Positions 1 through 11,300 of a stretch of 64,000 nucleotides of DNA are shown here, piece by piece. Positions within the stretch are counted from its first letter, which is position 1, and every line of letters starts with the position of its first letter. Under the pieces are notes generated by a model, which saw nothing but the letters and a program-made list of their open reading frames with translations, made no database searches and was not told where the DNA came from. Both the position numbers and the translations under genes were made by a program. The DNA is from Axinella damicornis (Eukaryota; Porifera; Demospongiae; Axinellida; Axinellidae), in contig OZ007508.1 in assembly GCA_963931865.1 (NCBI GenBank), forward strand, positions 7,850,956 to 7,914,955. Reading direction: 5' to 3'.

Positions 1-680
1 TATGGTGATGACTCACTATGGTAGATCCTATAGGAATTCAGTTCCTGGAATTTCCACTGTAGCTACTTATAAGAGTTCCAAGAATGATGAAGTAGCTATA
101 CATTACAGAAGAAAGACTTTCAGTACCTATGGTCTGCGCTCAAAATTCACAGACGACTGACAAAGCCGAAAACTTTATTTACAAAGTGCACTATTAGTCA
201 GTCAGCGTCAGAGTCAGGAACAAACAATTCCCTCGAAATAGAGCACGTGACATGACAAACAATTTCTCTTGAAAGCAGTGCTTGGTATGACAAACGATTT
301 CTCTCCTAATGCAGTGCGTGGCATGGCTTTTGATTTTTTGGCCTACCATTCTATACATTAGCATCAACAGGGTAGCTATAGGCATAATTATATGCACCTG
401 ATCATCATTGTTGCTCTCTGGAAGTATACCGTGATTGAGGAGAGGTTGGCATACTCTCAGGGACTTGTCAAATAATACTGGAAATGGGCTTGTATTGGGA
501 TGCTAAGTGGAATTGTGTTCATGGTGACTGACATTCGTCCTTCTTTTCAGAACATGCAGTTCAAAAACCCTTTCCTTAGACTGCATGGCCTCTCATGGTA
601 CAGAGAACTATATAGCTATACAGTGTATGAGGAACTGAAATCTGCATGATGAGTGTAATTTGTGTGTTGCAACTATACAG
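1..680. other. No gene recognised; likely intron or upstream sequence
   Basis: AT-rich sequence without a convincing exon on either strand. It ends in a splice acceptor (ACTATACAG at 672-680) that leads into the death-domain exon, so at least its last part is probably intron. Confidence 0.4.
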
Positions 681-993
681 GTACAAAGCCCAGGAGAGCA
701 CAACTGATGATGCTCACAACAATGAAGGGAGAGAGGGTCAAGATTGTGGAATCAATCGCCCCCAACTGGAGGACATTTGGTCTTCTGATGGACCTTGACT
801 CGTCTGGACAAAAGTTAGGCACATTGAAGCAGAGCACGCATGCAAACGGAATGGGCAAGTCATTTGTTGCCTGCAGTTGTTCACACATTGGCTAGTTGGT
901 CCACATGCCAACTGGGGAAATCTAATTGAACTGTTGGCAGACTCAGAGAACAATGAATTAGCTGAACAAGTTAAAGATGCACTAGGTTTGTAG
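681..993 (+). pseudogene. Terminal exon encoding a death-domain-like module, frameshifted
   Basis: The segment begins after an acceptor (ctatacag) and ends at TAG 991-993. The first part reads ...VESIAPNWRTFGLLMDL..., the second ...FTHWLVGPHANWGNLIELL... and ends ...AEQVKDALGL. The pattern IAxxWRxFGxLLxL, then IEAEH, then WLxGPxxxWGxLIELL is typical of death-fold modules at the C-terminus of many sponge and cnidarian proteins, which mediate homotypic protein contacts in signalling. The two halves lie in different frames: the shift falls near 815-822 (TTAGGCACATTG), where one base appears to be missing. The gene body would lie upstream, mostly outside the window. The break could be a real mutation or a sequencing error. 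Family assignment is by motif recognition only. Confidence 0.55.
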
Positions 994-3346
994 ATTCTTT
1001 TACTGTTACTAGCATCACTTACTTGCTGAGCTAATTGTTAATAATAATATTTGTATACACCACTCCCTCATGTTACTATGCTACATGTTACAATGTATGC
1101 ACTGTACAATGCTACATGTTACAATGTATACGTAGCTAATCTATCGGAAAACAAAATTTTACATTTGTTATGGTCAAACAAGTCATTATTATACACTTTA
1201 TGGGATGGGGGGCAACATTCAGCTCCACTTCCCAAGAAGCAAATCAAGCTGACATAGATGGACAGCAATGATTTTGATTTGTACTGGTTGAGCATGCTCC
1301 TTCCTGAATTGCATGTTTGGTTGATCCGATGGAGTGTGTAGGCCAGTACTATAATACACAATCATATTAGACATGCAGGATGCACCAGAAACTCAATCAC
1401 AATTAATACGTAGTACATCAGAGAAGTTGTATAGTAACAGCACTTATTGTGCTCTGTCGACCTGCACTGTTACCTCTTACTCTGAGTCAGTCAGGCTGAA
1501 ATAAAATTATAGTCACATTTGGATCTAAAATAATATTGTGTGGACGCAGAACTGATCACTTAAACCATAGAACAACACCACAGATGCTGAAGTTTCAATG
1601 GCAATAGCCTCAAGCTATACAGTGCACTGATCAATTAAAGAGTGCATTTTGATTTAGAGTTTTAAAACCACTTTGTCATACTCACATACGAGAAAGAGGA
1701 AGTGCAGTTGCAATTGGACAGATTATCTTCGATTCATTATAGCAGCCAAGGCCATACACAGATTTTTTCACAAACGTGGATGGATTTGGAGCACATTATA
1801 ATAATTAACTTTGGCTAATGTTACTGCCATGGGCTCTATCTTAGTCAGCTGCATGCATACCAGTACCCACTCCAAGTGCTGCATGCAGCAGAAAGGCAAA
1901 CTTCATTTGCTATATAAAGCCTGTTGTATATAATAGCACATATATACCCAGTAACACAGTAATGTTAAGTGCAGTGGTAGCTAGCTAGTGGTTACCTTTA
2001 TTCTTCAACAACTGATTGTTGTTTGAAATATAAATTAAAAAAACACACATGCACACAAAGAACAATTGGCATACCACACTATGAGAATGCCCTTTAGCCT
2101 CTTTCACTCTGCAACATTGTTTCTTTTCTTCTTTTCCTCTGCCTCGTTCCTCTCCTTTGCCTCAAGCCTGAGGCAACTACGGCTATTATGACCTTGCCCT
2201 ATGGTGATTACAAAGCTGCTTACTTTATACCTTGGTGGACAGTATTAGGAGTATGATTTGCCCAGCTACCAAAATTCACTCATACGTTTTTGATCTCTCA
2301 GGATTGTTCATTCACTTCACAAGGCCAACAGCAAGATATTGGATTGGTCATTTGATGCTCAAGAGGTAGGATTAGGCCTATAGGCGGATTATTCCCAAAC
2401 TATTATTCTATTCCCACATTCCCGAATACTATCCTCTCAAATTCTCCCCTATTATTTGCAAGTCAGCGCCTCAGCGGACACAGACTCGGAGTCAACACTA
2501 CATTCCAACTGCATGGTTGACTTTGCTACTTGTCAGTCAGTACGACCAAACTTGTAACTTGGTCAGTTGGTACCACAGAATTCGAACTTTGTGTCCATCC
2601 TGTTATTCAAATCCTGATTCCTCTCACAAAACCACTCAAAACAACTCAAATGTAGTACACAATGACTACAAGCTCGAACCACAAGTTCACATGACCTCAG
2701 TTCGAACTATAGACCTATTATATTCTCCCCACAACCTATTATTCCCGAATAATCTGCCCTTGCCTATTGAGAGGTACGAATGCAACCAAATGTACTGTAC
2801 AGTACAGAAAATGCATCACTCCATCCCTGTTGTAGTTGATGCTGATGACCTACTCGAGAACCTGACAGTAGTATTGATCTGAAACCAGACTGCCATTTCA
2901 AGAAAGCATGCTGCCTAGAATCTTGGCATGCTTCCAGACTGGGCAAACTGCCAGAATTGTGATTGTATGACACGGTTCAATTAGCTTGTCTAGCAGATTT
3001 CAACAGCTGAAATCCCAGTCCCGCAGAGGAAAGGGAAGCTATGGCTCTCATTCTATATGAACTACTACTATGTATAATTATACAATTCAAAAATGAGATG
3101 ATGCCTTGACAGTGACGGACTTATTGTCGTTTGTTGTTTCTATCTATTATAACCATGACTAACTATTATAGTACCTTCAACTGCTGTGTACTATACCTGG
3201 TGCAAGGGCAGATGAAAGGTACCACCACAGCGTGTGTCTACCATACACCCTAGCTGCATGCTCAAGCCTTTGATGTTTGCATACACCTTAGGGTGTATGG
3301 TTGCTAAGCAACATGTAATTAGAAACTGTTCTTATCAAAACTCTCT
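994..3346. other. Non-coding; no gene recognised
   Basis: AT-rich DNA after the death-domain stop codon. It holds a short direct repeat of ATGCTACATGTTACAATG (about 1078-1130) and an imperfect hairpin of CCATACACCCTAG with CTTAGGGTGTATGG (about 3240-3300). The only longer open frame (2517-2882, plus) has no recognisable domain and was not called. Confidence 0.4.
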
Positions 3347-3772
3347 TAGCCTGAATACTCTCTGATCTGAAACTGGCAACCCCAGGCCCATGGCCACACG
3401 CGGAACGCAGAAGAGGGCCTGGCGACACTTGGCAAAATTCCCGTATGTGCACAGTCAGCATAACTGTGTAAGCGATTACATTCCTTACTTGGATGCATTC
3501 GAAATCACGTGGAAGGTATATAGCTGTTGGTGATGGCTAAGTAGAAAGTCCTTGCCAAGGATCGACCAGAGGTGAGTCTTGAAGACTAGAACAACGGTCT
3601 TATCAAATGGCTACACTTTTCACGGGGTAAAGAATGTAATTACTACGCAATAATTGGCAATGGACGAACTTGATTCGCCTACCCGAAATCAAGACTGCTG
3701 ATCTCAGCACATACGGGATTATGTCACCAGGCCCACTTCCGCGTTTCGCGTGTGGGCCTGGGAACGAGGCTA
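3347..3772. mobile_element. Inverted-repeat element of the TAGCCTCG family
   Basis: The left end (TAGCCTGAA, then CCAGGCCC, CACACGCGGAACGC, CCGTATGTGC) is matched in reverse by the right end (GCACATACGGG, GCGTTTCGCGTGTGGGCCTGG, GAACGAGGCTA). Size is about 426 bp and there is no coding sequence. Its right terminus is identical to those of the better-preserved relatives at 43.2, 50.4 and 61.7 kb. The left terminus is eroded and I see no target duplication, so this is probably an old copy. Confidence 0.55.
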
Positions 3773-4306
3773 GCAGAATGGGCACACAGCTGTGCATATA
3801 ATTATACTGCTTGTAGGAGTAATGCAATTGTACTCCCATGCAGTATCTGTGTCCGTTTTGTGTGTACTGATGAGTTTCTGTTTCAGGCCTGGATTCAGGT
3901 AGGTAGTTATATTCCATGCCTGTGCTGACTTGCAACTGCAAGACCTTGTCTTTTAGGTTGAAACACAGTCATACATCTGTGTCGTCATGAAGCAGCTCTT
4001 TAGTGCATCAGGATGGGCTATACTAGTAGTGCTGGGACGATACTGCAACTTCACATTATCGATTATTGTGAACCGATATATCGGCGAGGTAGGTATCGAC
4101 CGTTTCGTCTTTCAATCGACAGACTATACAAGGGGGCGACACGCCCATAGACGCCTTATCATAGCTGCGACCGGGGTCACGAAATCGTGACTATTTTAAT
4201 CTAATTTTTGCTGCTTGACTACCGTTTGACCGCGAGCACATTTCGCCCTTGACCTGATAATATGTAGCGACTCCACCCCTTCCTTATAGTATACGGGGTC
4301 AAGATC
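3773..4306. other. Non-coding; no gene recognised
   Basis: Unique-looking sequence before the foldback-type element. A short open frame at 3987-4190 has no recognisable domain and no supporting context. Confidence 0.35.
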
Positions 4307-4370
4307 CAACAGTACCGCAGTACTTATCTAAGATGAATCTGATTGGTCACTTTTTTATGACGTAATCTAG
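4307..4370 (+). repeat. Left terminal repeat of element 1
   Basis: Contains ACAGTACCGCAGTACTTATC followed by TAAGATGAATCTGATTGG. It is 63/64 identical to 27394-27457. Its reverse complement resembles 30537-30570 (CCAATCAGATTAAGCTTAG, ATAACTACTGCGGG), so it acts as a terminal inverted repeat. Confidence 0.7.
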
Positions 4371-4460
4371 TATTGGCTATAGCAGTGCGCTATTAATGTT
4401 GCTATTTTGCTATTCTTTTTGGAGTGCTATTTTATGGTTCATTTGTGCTACTATTTCTAA

Positions 4461-4737
4461 AAACAAGTAATAAAAAACATTCAAAATGTAACAGGATGTA
4501 GGGATACCAGAACCGCAAAAAGTAAGGAAACAAGGTAGGGATGATCACACAAAACAGTGAAGTATACAACCCCCTACAGAGATCTTTTTCCATAATACGT
4601 GTATAATGAAAAAAGATATGTAGGGGGATTGTATACTTCACTGTTTTGTGTGATCATCCCTACCTTGTTTCCTTACTTTTTGCGGTTCTGGTATCCCTAC
4701 ATCCTGTTACATTTTGAATGTTTTTTATTACTTGTTT
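4461..4737. repeat. 277-bp near-perfect palindrome
   Basis: The arm starting AAACAAGTAATAAAAAAC at 4461 is repeated in reverse, ending at 4737 (TTTTTTATTACTTGTTT). The centre is near 4599 (ATACGTGTAT) with almost no spacer. Mismatches cluster only near the centre. The overlapping open frames on both strands here are a by-product of the symmetry, not genes. Such a structure would extrude as a long hairpin; it is probably a small foldback or MITE-type insertion. Confidence 0.75.
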
Positions 4738-5268
4738 ATGTCATTTTTTTGTTAGCAGCAGGCGCATGCATACTGGACTCTGGCATTTACACTGCCAGCA
4801 ATGGCGGAATCAGACCCAAGCATCTCAAAAGCCAACCCTTTTCTGGATGGATACTAAGCCAGTGCTCAGGGCCTGAGCTGAAGACCATAGCTAAGTAGCT
4901 ATAGTGTAGCTAAAATAGCTATACCAGATAGTAGTATCGACACATTGTTGAGTCTTTAGATAGGCATTCACCCCTCTCAGTCTAGTCTAGTTACGGTAAC
5001 ACAACAGCGCAAGGCACTTCTAATTCAGCGATCTTGAATAATAATTACGTATCGTTGCTAAGTGATCGTTTAAGTGCGCATGCGTACAAACGTGAAAATG
5101 GCGTGACAAATGAAGCCATAGTTATTGAGTGGGCAGCTGTAGCCGCCTGGTGAAGACTTGGAGGTTGCCAAAAAGCGATGGTCTGGTGCACTGCTCGGTG
5201 TAAAATGCTGCTGTTTCGTGCGAAAACCATCATGAGGGATTGAGGCGACGTTGAGCTAGCCCGTCTGA

Positions 5269-5300
5269 AAGAAGAAAGAAGAAAGAAAGAAGAAAGAAAA
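5269..5300. repeat. GAAA/GAAGAAA microsatellite
   Basis: Short purine tract of GAAGAAAGAAA units. Confidence 0.7.
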
Positions 5301-5520
5301 ACAATTTGCCCGTTTTGCGAGTACCTGGTGTGGTACTTTCGCGACGGTTTTTCGCGATGCGAGGAGTCTTGTTGGTCATGAAAACACCCGAAGATGAACG
5401 GTATGTGGTTATAAAGGCTTATAAGTGTACCGTTTCTGAGATTTGGAGAGATTCTTTTGTATTACCATATATTGCGTGTACGTCGTATCCCTACATACAG
5501 AGTCTACCGACTCTGTGATA

Positions 5521-5607
5521 CAGTCATGCTATTCTGCAATTGTTGCTATTTTGCTATTATAGTGTGTATAGTATAGTACACCTGCTATAGTGTGTATGTA
5601 TATGTAA
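5521..5607 (+). repeat. Fragment of the GCTATTTTGCTATT array
   Basis: Carries GTTGCTATTTTGCTATTATAG and GTGTGTATAGTATAGTACAC, the same units as the larger block at 6300-6660 and in the same orientation. Confidence 0.6.
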
Positions 5608-5755
5608 TAGGATGGTCCACTGTGGTATTTGGGATTAATAGCACGAGCAATGCAGTCAGGAAGTGTAAAATAGCACGAGGCGAAGCCGAGTGCTATTTAC
5701 TTCCTGACTGCATTGCGAGTGCTATTAATCCAAAATACCACAGTAGACCATCCTA
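5608..5755. repeat. 148-bp palindromic hairpin element
   Basis: The left arm TAGGATGGTCCACTGTGG, then ATTAATAGCAC, is matched in reverse by GTGCTATTAAT, then CCACAGTAGACCATCCTA. The loop holds GAGGCGAAGCCGAG. Ends are TAG and CTA. No target duplication is evident in the flanks. Confidence 0.65.
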
Positions 5756-6299
5756 TCACAGATTAATCCTACATCTTAGCTAGCTACATCACAGTGGTTT
5801 TCTTAGTGTTGCTGTTGGATGCGTTGGTGAAACTTGGAGCGTCCTCGACACGCAGCAGGCACGGTTGGTAGCAAGCACTAGCGAGCGACTCGGGCCACGG
5901 TCGATCACGGCATGGCACGAGCGTCGCTTCACGCAATAGGCGTGGCTGTGGTTGTCGGTCCTGGTTCGGTACAACGGTTTGGAACCAGAGCGTAGCTATG
6001 TACATCTCAACAGCGCATGCGAGCAGCTCGTCTACGGTGTATCCGCTCGTGAAACTTACTTTGGAGGCAGTCGCTTTCTCCACTTCAGCCGTGCTCCCTT
6101 TTTCAACCCTACAACTGAAGGTAAGCTGTATAGGCTGCCTAGCAACCAGGTTCTGCAGCGGCGTTACTAAGCGAAGTATTCGCCAATCAGCTTTCTATTA
6201 CAGCAGTACCTCGAGAAAAAAGTGTAATACCAATCTGATTGGTTAACCAAGTGGTATATCAGATTAATGCGTACCGTGTAGTATAGAACTATTATATTG

Positions 6300-6680
6300 T
6301 AGGTTTTATAGATGTAGGATTAAGTATAGTACACCTGCTATTCTGCTATTGTTGCTATTTTGCTATTATAGCTATTATAGTGCTATTTTGCTATTATAGT
6401 GTGTATAGTATAGTACACCTGCTATTCTGCAATTGTTGCTATTTTGCTATTATAGTGTGTATAGTATAGTACACCTGCTATAGTGTGTATAGTATAGTAC
6501 ACCTGCTATTCTGCTATTGTTGCTATTTTGCTATTATAGCTATTATAGTGCTATTTTGCTATTATAGTGTGTATAGTATAGTACACCTGCTATTCTGCTA
6601 TTGTTGCTATTTTGCTATTATAGTGCTATTTTGCTATTGTTTGAATATTCTGCTATTGCAAATTTGCTACTGGAGTGAAC
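6300..6680 (+). repeat. AT-rich minisatellite (GCTATTTTGCTATTATAG units)
   Basis: Alternating blocks of GTGTGTATAGTATAGTACAC and CTGCTATTGTTGCTATTTTG are repeated about six times with variable internal length. The open frame across it is repeat-derived. It forms the left-hand inverted partner of the array at 7771-8270. Confidence 0.75.
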
Positions 6681-6734
6681 CACGTGCCATGAGTTTCCAC
6701 TATAATTAATATATGTACTGGATTGTTTTTATAG

Positions 6735-7027
6735 CAATGTCAAGATGATGGTCGACCTCTGGCACTGTCAGAAACACAAGGAGGCAACATGCATGCCTCC
6801 TGACAACCCCGACTGCAAGTATCATCCACGTCTTCCACAGTTTTCAGAGATCCATGGAGTAAATACCGAGTGCGCTGAACAGGTTTTCAAATGGCTTGGG
6901 GGTAAATTCAAACACAACTGCAGGAAAAATGACCAGATCTCGTCTCTGCATCTACCTCTGGAAGGTGATTGACTGCGCATGCCACAACAGACAAGTAGAA
7001 GAGAAGCTCCACCGTTCGAAGTCCTAA
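6735..7027 (+). pseudogene. KDZ-type transposase C-terminal exon, frameshifted
   Basis: It follows an acceptor (TTTTTATAG at 6726-6734). It reads ...KMMVDLWHCQKH..., CKYHPRLPQFSEI, then NTECAEQVFKWL, then HNCRK. After a shift in the A5 run at 6925-6929 the other frame continues with MTRSRLCIYLWKVIDC and ends at TAA 7025-7027. The NTExxEQxFxWL block followed by a basic stretch and an aromatic helix is common in Kyakuja-Dileera-Zisupton-type transposase relatives with cysteine clusters in cnidarian and sponge genomes; I recognise it by motif only. One extra A explains the break. Its place between two inverted arrays suggests it is a remnant of the element's own transposase. Confidence 0.5.
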
Positions 7028-7770
7028 AGGCATAACATACTGACTTATCCCCATCCAAACCTCACTATTATCATGGAGGATTAGAGACAGTATTACAACT
7101 CATATGATGCAGCACTGCTATGTATATTACAGTTTGGAGCGTAAAGCGTTAACTTCAAATCACTAGAGCTTCGTCCCCTACTTGTGGTCTTGCCCCCCGA
7201 CTAAGACCTTGACATTATAATTATACGAGTTATAAAATATAATTGCACACAGTATAAAGTGTATAATTTGAAAGTTAGACACAAGTTATATTGAAATTAT
7301 ACATTGTAAAAGTTACACGTTACACAACTTATTTGTAAACAGCATTAAGTGTATTATGCATTACAAGAGTTATATAAGTTGAACATTAGACACGCATAAT
7401 AATTACGAAGTGGATAATTGTCCGGCAGGAAGTAGGACGATGGGTTAGGGTATATTAGGGCCAGGGCAGGTTCTAGATGTGCGTGCGGTTCCGTTACCTA
7501 TACCTAAAGTATGTACTTCATGCCGGACCAATATTCACGTCGTAATTATTATCTTTGAAAAATCTTATCGCACGTCCAAAAGGGCGGCACCCTCGAAAAT
7601 TGATATATAGACATACATGTCTGTATGCCTGCATTTTAACACAGCGCCAGCCCCAGGCATAGCGACTGGCTTTAAGGAGCCAGTACAGGTATGTGGGGGG
7701 TCATGGAACAACAATGATGAGTCATCATCCTTTATATTAAGTGGCAGCCACACTACTGGTAGCCGGTTGT
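7028..7770. other. Centre of element 1, no gene recognised
   Basis: Non-coding. Between 7210 and 7400 several loosely repeated phrases occur (TATAATT, AAGTTATA, ACATTAGACAC). No repeat unit with a fixed period was found. Confidence 0.4.
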
Positions 7771-8270
7771 AATAGCACAATAGCAAGAGTTTGTAATGAG
7801 AGATAAGAATAAAAAAAATAGCAAATAGCAAGGGTTTGTAATAAGAAATAAGGTAGCAAAATAGCAAGAATAGCAAAATAGCAAGAATAGCAAAATAGCA
7901 AGGGTTTGTAATAAGAAATAAGTTAGCAAAAAGCAAGAATAGCACAATAGCAAGGGTTTGTAATAAGAAATAAGGTAGCAAAATAGCAAGGGTTTATGAT
8001 GAGAGATAAAATAGCAAAATAGCAAGAATAGCAAAATAGCAAAGGTTTATGATGAGAGATAAAATAGCAAAATAGCAAGAATAGCAAAATAGCAAGGGTT
8101 TATGATGAGAGATAAAATAGCAAAATAGCAAAATAGCAAGGGTTTATGATGAGAGATAAAAATAGCAAAATAGCAAGAATAGCAAAATAGCAAAGGGTTT
8201 GTAATAAGAAATAAGGTGGCAAAATAGCATAATCAAAAGGATTTAAGATGAGAGATAAAAAATTTAATAG
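7771..8270 (-). repeat. AATAGCAAAATAGCAAG minisatellite
   Basis: Composite array: runs of AATAGCAAAATAGCAAG alternate with GGTTTGTAATAAGAAATAAG or GGTTTATGATGAGAGATAAA. The minus-strand open frames with Leu/Phe/Tyr-rich repeats are repeat translations. Orientation is opposite to the arrays at 4386-6680, so left and right arms could pair. Confidence 0.8.
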
Positions 8271-8271
8271 C

Positions 8272-8328
8272 ATAATTGTCACGTGATCCAACCAATGAAA
8301 TTAACTTTAGATAAAATATCATGTGCAA
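8272..8328 (+). repeat. Right sub-terminal repeat of element 1
   Basis: Contains ATAATTGTCACGTGATCC and AACCAATGAAATTAAC, ending in ATGTGCAA. It is 56/57 identical to 30471-30527. In element 2 this is followed by the terminal inverted repeat; here the satellite starts at the next base. Confidence 0.75.
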
Positions 8329-11300
8329 CATTCAATCAATCAGTGGAAGCCTCAACTAAAGTGTAGGAAGTTGTACAAACAGATGTTTCTACCGCTCAAC
8401 TCAGCTGAATGTAGCAGAACTACTGACATTTATACCAGGTTCGCGAGCTTTGTCACAGAAGTAGAAGACCTCCACTGGCGATAGGTTTGCACCTATGCAA
8501 CAACAAGGCCCTCAAGCACTGGAAGAAACAGTCCATCAATTGGTGGAATTACCTACAAAATTGTAGGAAGTTGTACAAACAGATGCTTATACCAATTAAC
8601 TCAGACGAATGAAGCAGAATGACTGATCTATATAATTATGCTGGGTTTGTGAGCTTTGTCACAGCAGTAGAAGACCTCCACTGGCGATAGGCTTGCATCT
8701 ATGCAATGACTAGGCCTCAAGCACTGGAAGAAACAGTCAATCAATTGGTGGACATCCGTAGGAAGTGGTGCAAACAGATGATTATACCACTCTGCTTAGC
8801 TGAATGAAGGAGAATTACTGATCTTATGCCATGTTTGTCAGCTTTGTCACAGTAGTAGAAAACCTCCACCGGCGATATACTTGCATCTATGCAACGATTA
8901 GGCCCTCAAGCACTGGAAGAAACAGTCAATCAATTGGTGGAAGTACCTACTAAACTGTAGGAAGTTGTACAATCAGATGCGTTTAGGACTCAAATCAGAT
9001 GAATGAATCAGAACTACTGACCTATGTGCCGGGTTTGTGAGCTTTGTCACAGTAGTAGAAGACCACCACTGGCGATAGGCTTGCAACTATGCCACGACTG
9101 GGCCCTTAAACACTAGACGAAGCAGTCAATCAATTGGTGGAAGTCACTACTAAAGCGTAGGAAGTTGTACAAACAGATGCTTATACCACTCAACTCAGCT
9201 GAATGAGGCAGATTTGCTGACCTTATGACATGTTTATGAGCTTTGTCCCTGTAGCAGAAGACCTCCACCGGCGATAGACTTGCATCTATGCAATGATTAG
9301 GCTCTCAAGCACTAGAAGAAACATTCAATCAATCAGTGGAAGTCTCAACTAAAGTGTAGGAAGTTGTACAAACAGATGTTTGTACCGCTCAACTCAGCTG
9401 AATGTAGCAGAACTACTGACATTTATACCGGGTTCGTGAGCTTTGTCACAGAAGTAGAAGACCTCCACTGGCGATAGGCTTGCACCTATGCAACAACAAG
9501 GCCCTCAAGCACTGGAAGAAACAGTCAATCAATTGATGGAAGTACCTACAAAATTGTAGGAAGTTGTACAATCGGATGTTTATACCAATCAACTCAGATG
9601 AATGAAGAAGAACTACTGACCTATATATGCCGGGTTTGTGAGCTTTGTCACAGCAGTAGAAGACCTCCACTGGCGATAGGCTTGCATCTATGCAATGACT
9701 AGGCCCTCAAGCACTGGAAGAAACAGTCAATCAATTGGTGGACATCCGTAGGAAGTTGTACAAACAGATGCTTATACCACTCTACTCATCTGAATGAAGG
9801 AGAATTACTGACCTTATACCATGTTTGTGAGCTTTGTCACAGCAGTAGAAGACCTCCACTGGCGATAGGCTTGCATCTATGCAACGACTAGGCCCTCAAG
9901 CACTGGAAGAAACAGTCAATCAATTAGTGGACATCCGTAGGAAGTTGTACAAACAGATGCTTATACCACTCTACTCAGCTGAATGAAGGAGAATTGCTGA
10001 CCTTATGCCATGTTTGCGAGCTTTGTCACAGTAGTAGAAGACATCCGCTGATGACAGGCTTGCATCTATGCAACGATTAAGCCCTCAAGCACTGGAATAA
10101 ACTGTCAATCAATTGGTGGAAGTACCTACTAAACTGTAGGAAGTTGTGCAAACAGATGTGTATACCACTCAACTAAGATGAATGAATCTGAACTACTGAC
10201 TTATGTGCCGGGTTTGTGAGTTTGTCATAGGAGTAGAAGACATCCGCTGACGACTGGCTTGAACTATGCTACGACTAGGCCCTCAAGCACTGGATGAATA
10301 GTGAATCAATTGGTTGAAGTACGTATTAAACTGTAGGAAGTTGTACAAACGGATGCGTTTAGGACTCAAATCAGATGAATGAATCAGAACTACTGACCTA
10401 TGTGCCGGGTTTGTGAGCTTTGTCACAGTAGTAGATGACCACCAATGGCGATAGGCTTGCATCTATGCCACGACTAGGCCATCAAACACTAGACGAAGCA
10501 GTCAATCTATTGGTGAAAGTCTCTACTAAAGTGTAGGAAGTTGTACAAATAGATGCTTATAACACTAAACTCAGCTGAATGAGGCAGAAGTACTGACCTT
10601 AGGCCAAGTTTATGAGCTTTGTCACAGTAGTAAAAGACCTCCACCGGTGATAGATTTGCATCTATGCAATGATTAGGCCCTCAAGCACTGGAAGAAACAT
10701 TCAATCAATCAGTGGAAGTCTCAACAAAAGTGTAGGAAGTTGTACAAACAGATGTTTGTACCGCTCAACTCAGCTGAATGTAGCAGAACTACTGACATTT
10801 ATGCCGAGTTCGTGAGCTTTGTCACAGAAGTAGAAGACCTCCACCGGCGATAGACTTGCATCTATGCAATGATTAGGCCCTCAAGCACTGGAAGAAACAT
10901 TCAATCAATCAGTGGAAGTCTCAACTAAAGTGTAGGAAGTTGTACAAACAGATGTTTGTACCGCTCAACTCAGCTGAATGTAGCAGAACTACTGACATTT
11001 ATACCGGGTTCGTGAGCTTTGTCACAGAAGTAGAAGACCTCCACCGGCGATAGGCTAGCATCTATGCAATGATTAGGCCCTCAAGTACTGGAAGAAACAT
11101 TCAATCAATCAGTGGAAGTCTCAACTAAAGTGTAGGAAGTTGTACAAACAGATGTTTGTACCGCTCAACTCAGCTGAATGTAGCAGAACCACTAACATTT
11201 ATACCGGGTTCGTGAGCTTTGTCACAGAAGTAGAAGACCTCCACAGGCGATAGACTTGCATCTATGCAATGATTAGGCCCTCAAGCACTGGAAGAAACAT

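Larger units (their letters stand above)
4307..8328. mobile_element. Foldback-type (TIR-MTR-like) element 1, right tip missing
   Basis: The left 64 bp (4307-4370) match the left end of element 2 (27394-27457) with one mismatch. The right 57 bp (8272-8328) match the right sub-end of element 2 (30471-30527) with one mismatch. Inside, tandem arrays built on GCTATTTTGCTATT run in plus orientation on the left (from 4386, 5521 and 6300) and in minus orientation (AATAGCAAAATAGC) on the right (7771-8270). Terminal inverted repeats built largely of tandem repeats are the hallmark of foldback or TIR-MTR elements. The last tip expected from element 2 (CCGCAGTA-type end) is absent: the satellite begins instead. 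A transposase-like exon lies between the arrays. The classification is inference. Confidence 0.5.

Noticed and set aside
3987..4190. Short plus-strand frame starting with a hydrophobic segment
   Set aside because: Only 67 codons, no domain, no splice or promoter context.
4307..8328. Helitron interpretation for the two elements with conserved ends
   Set aside because: The ends show inverted-repeat similarity and lack a consistent 5' TC and 3' CTRR with hairpin.
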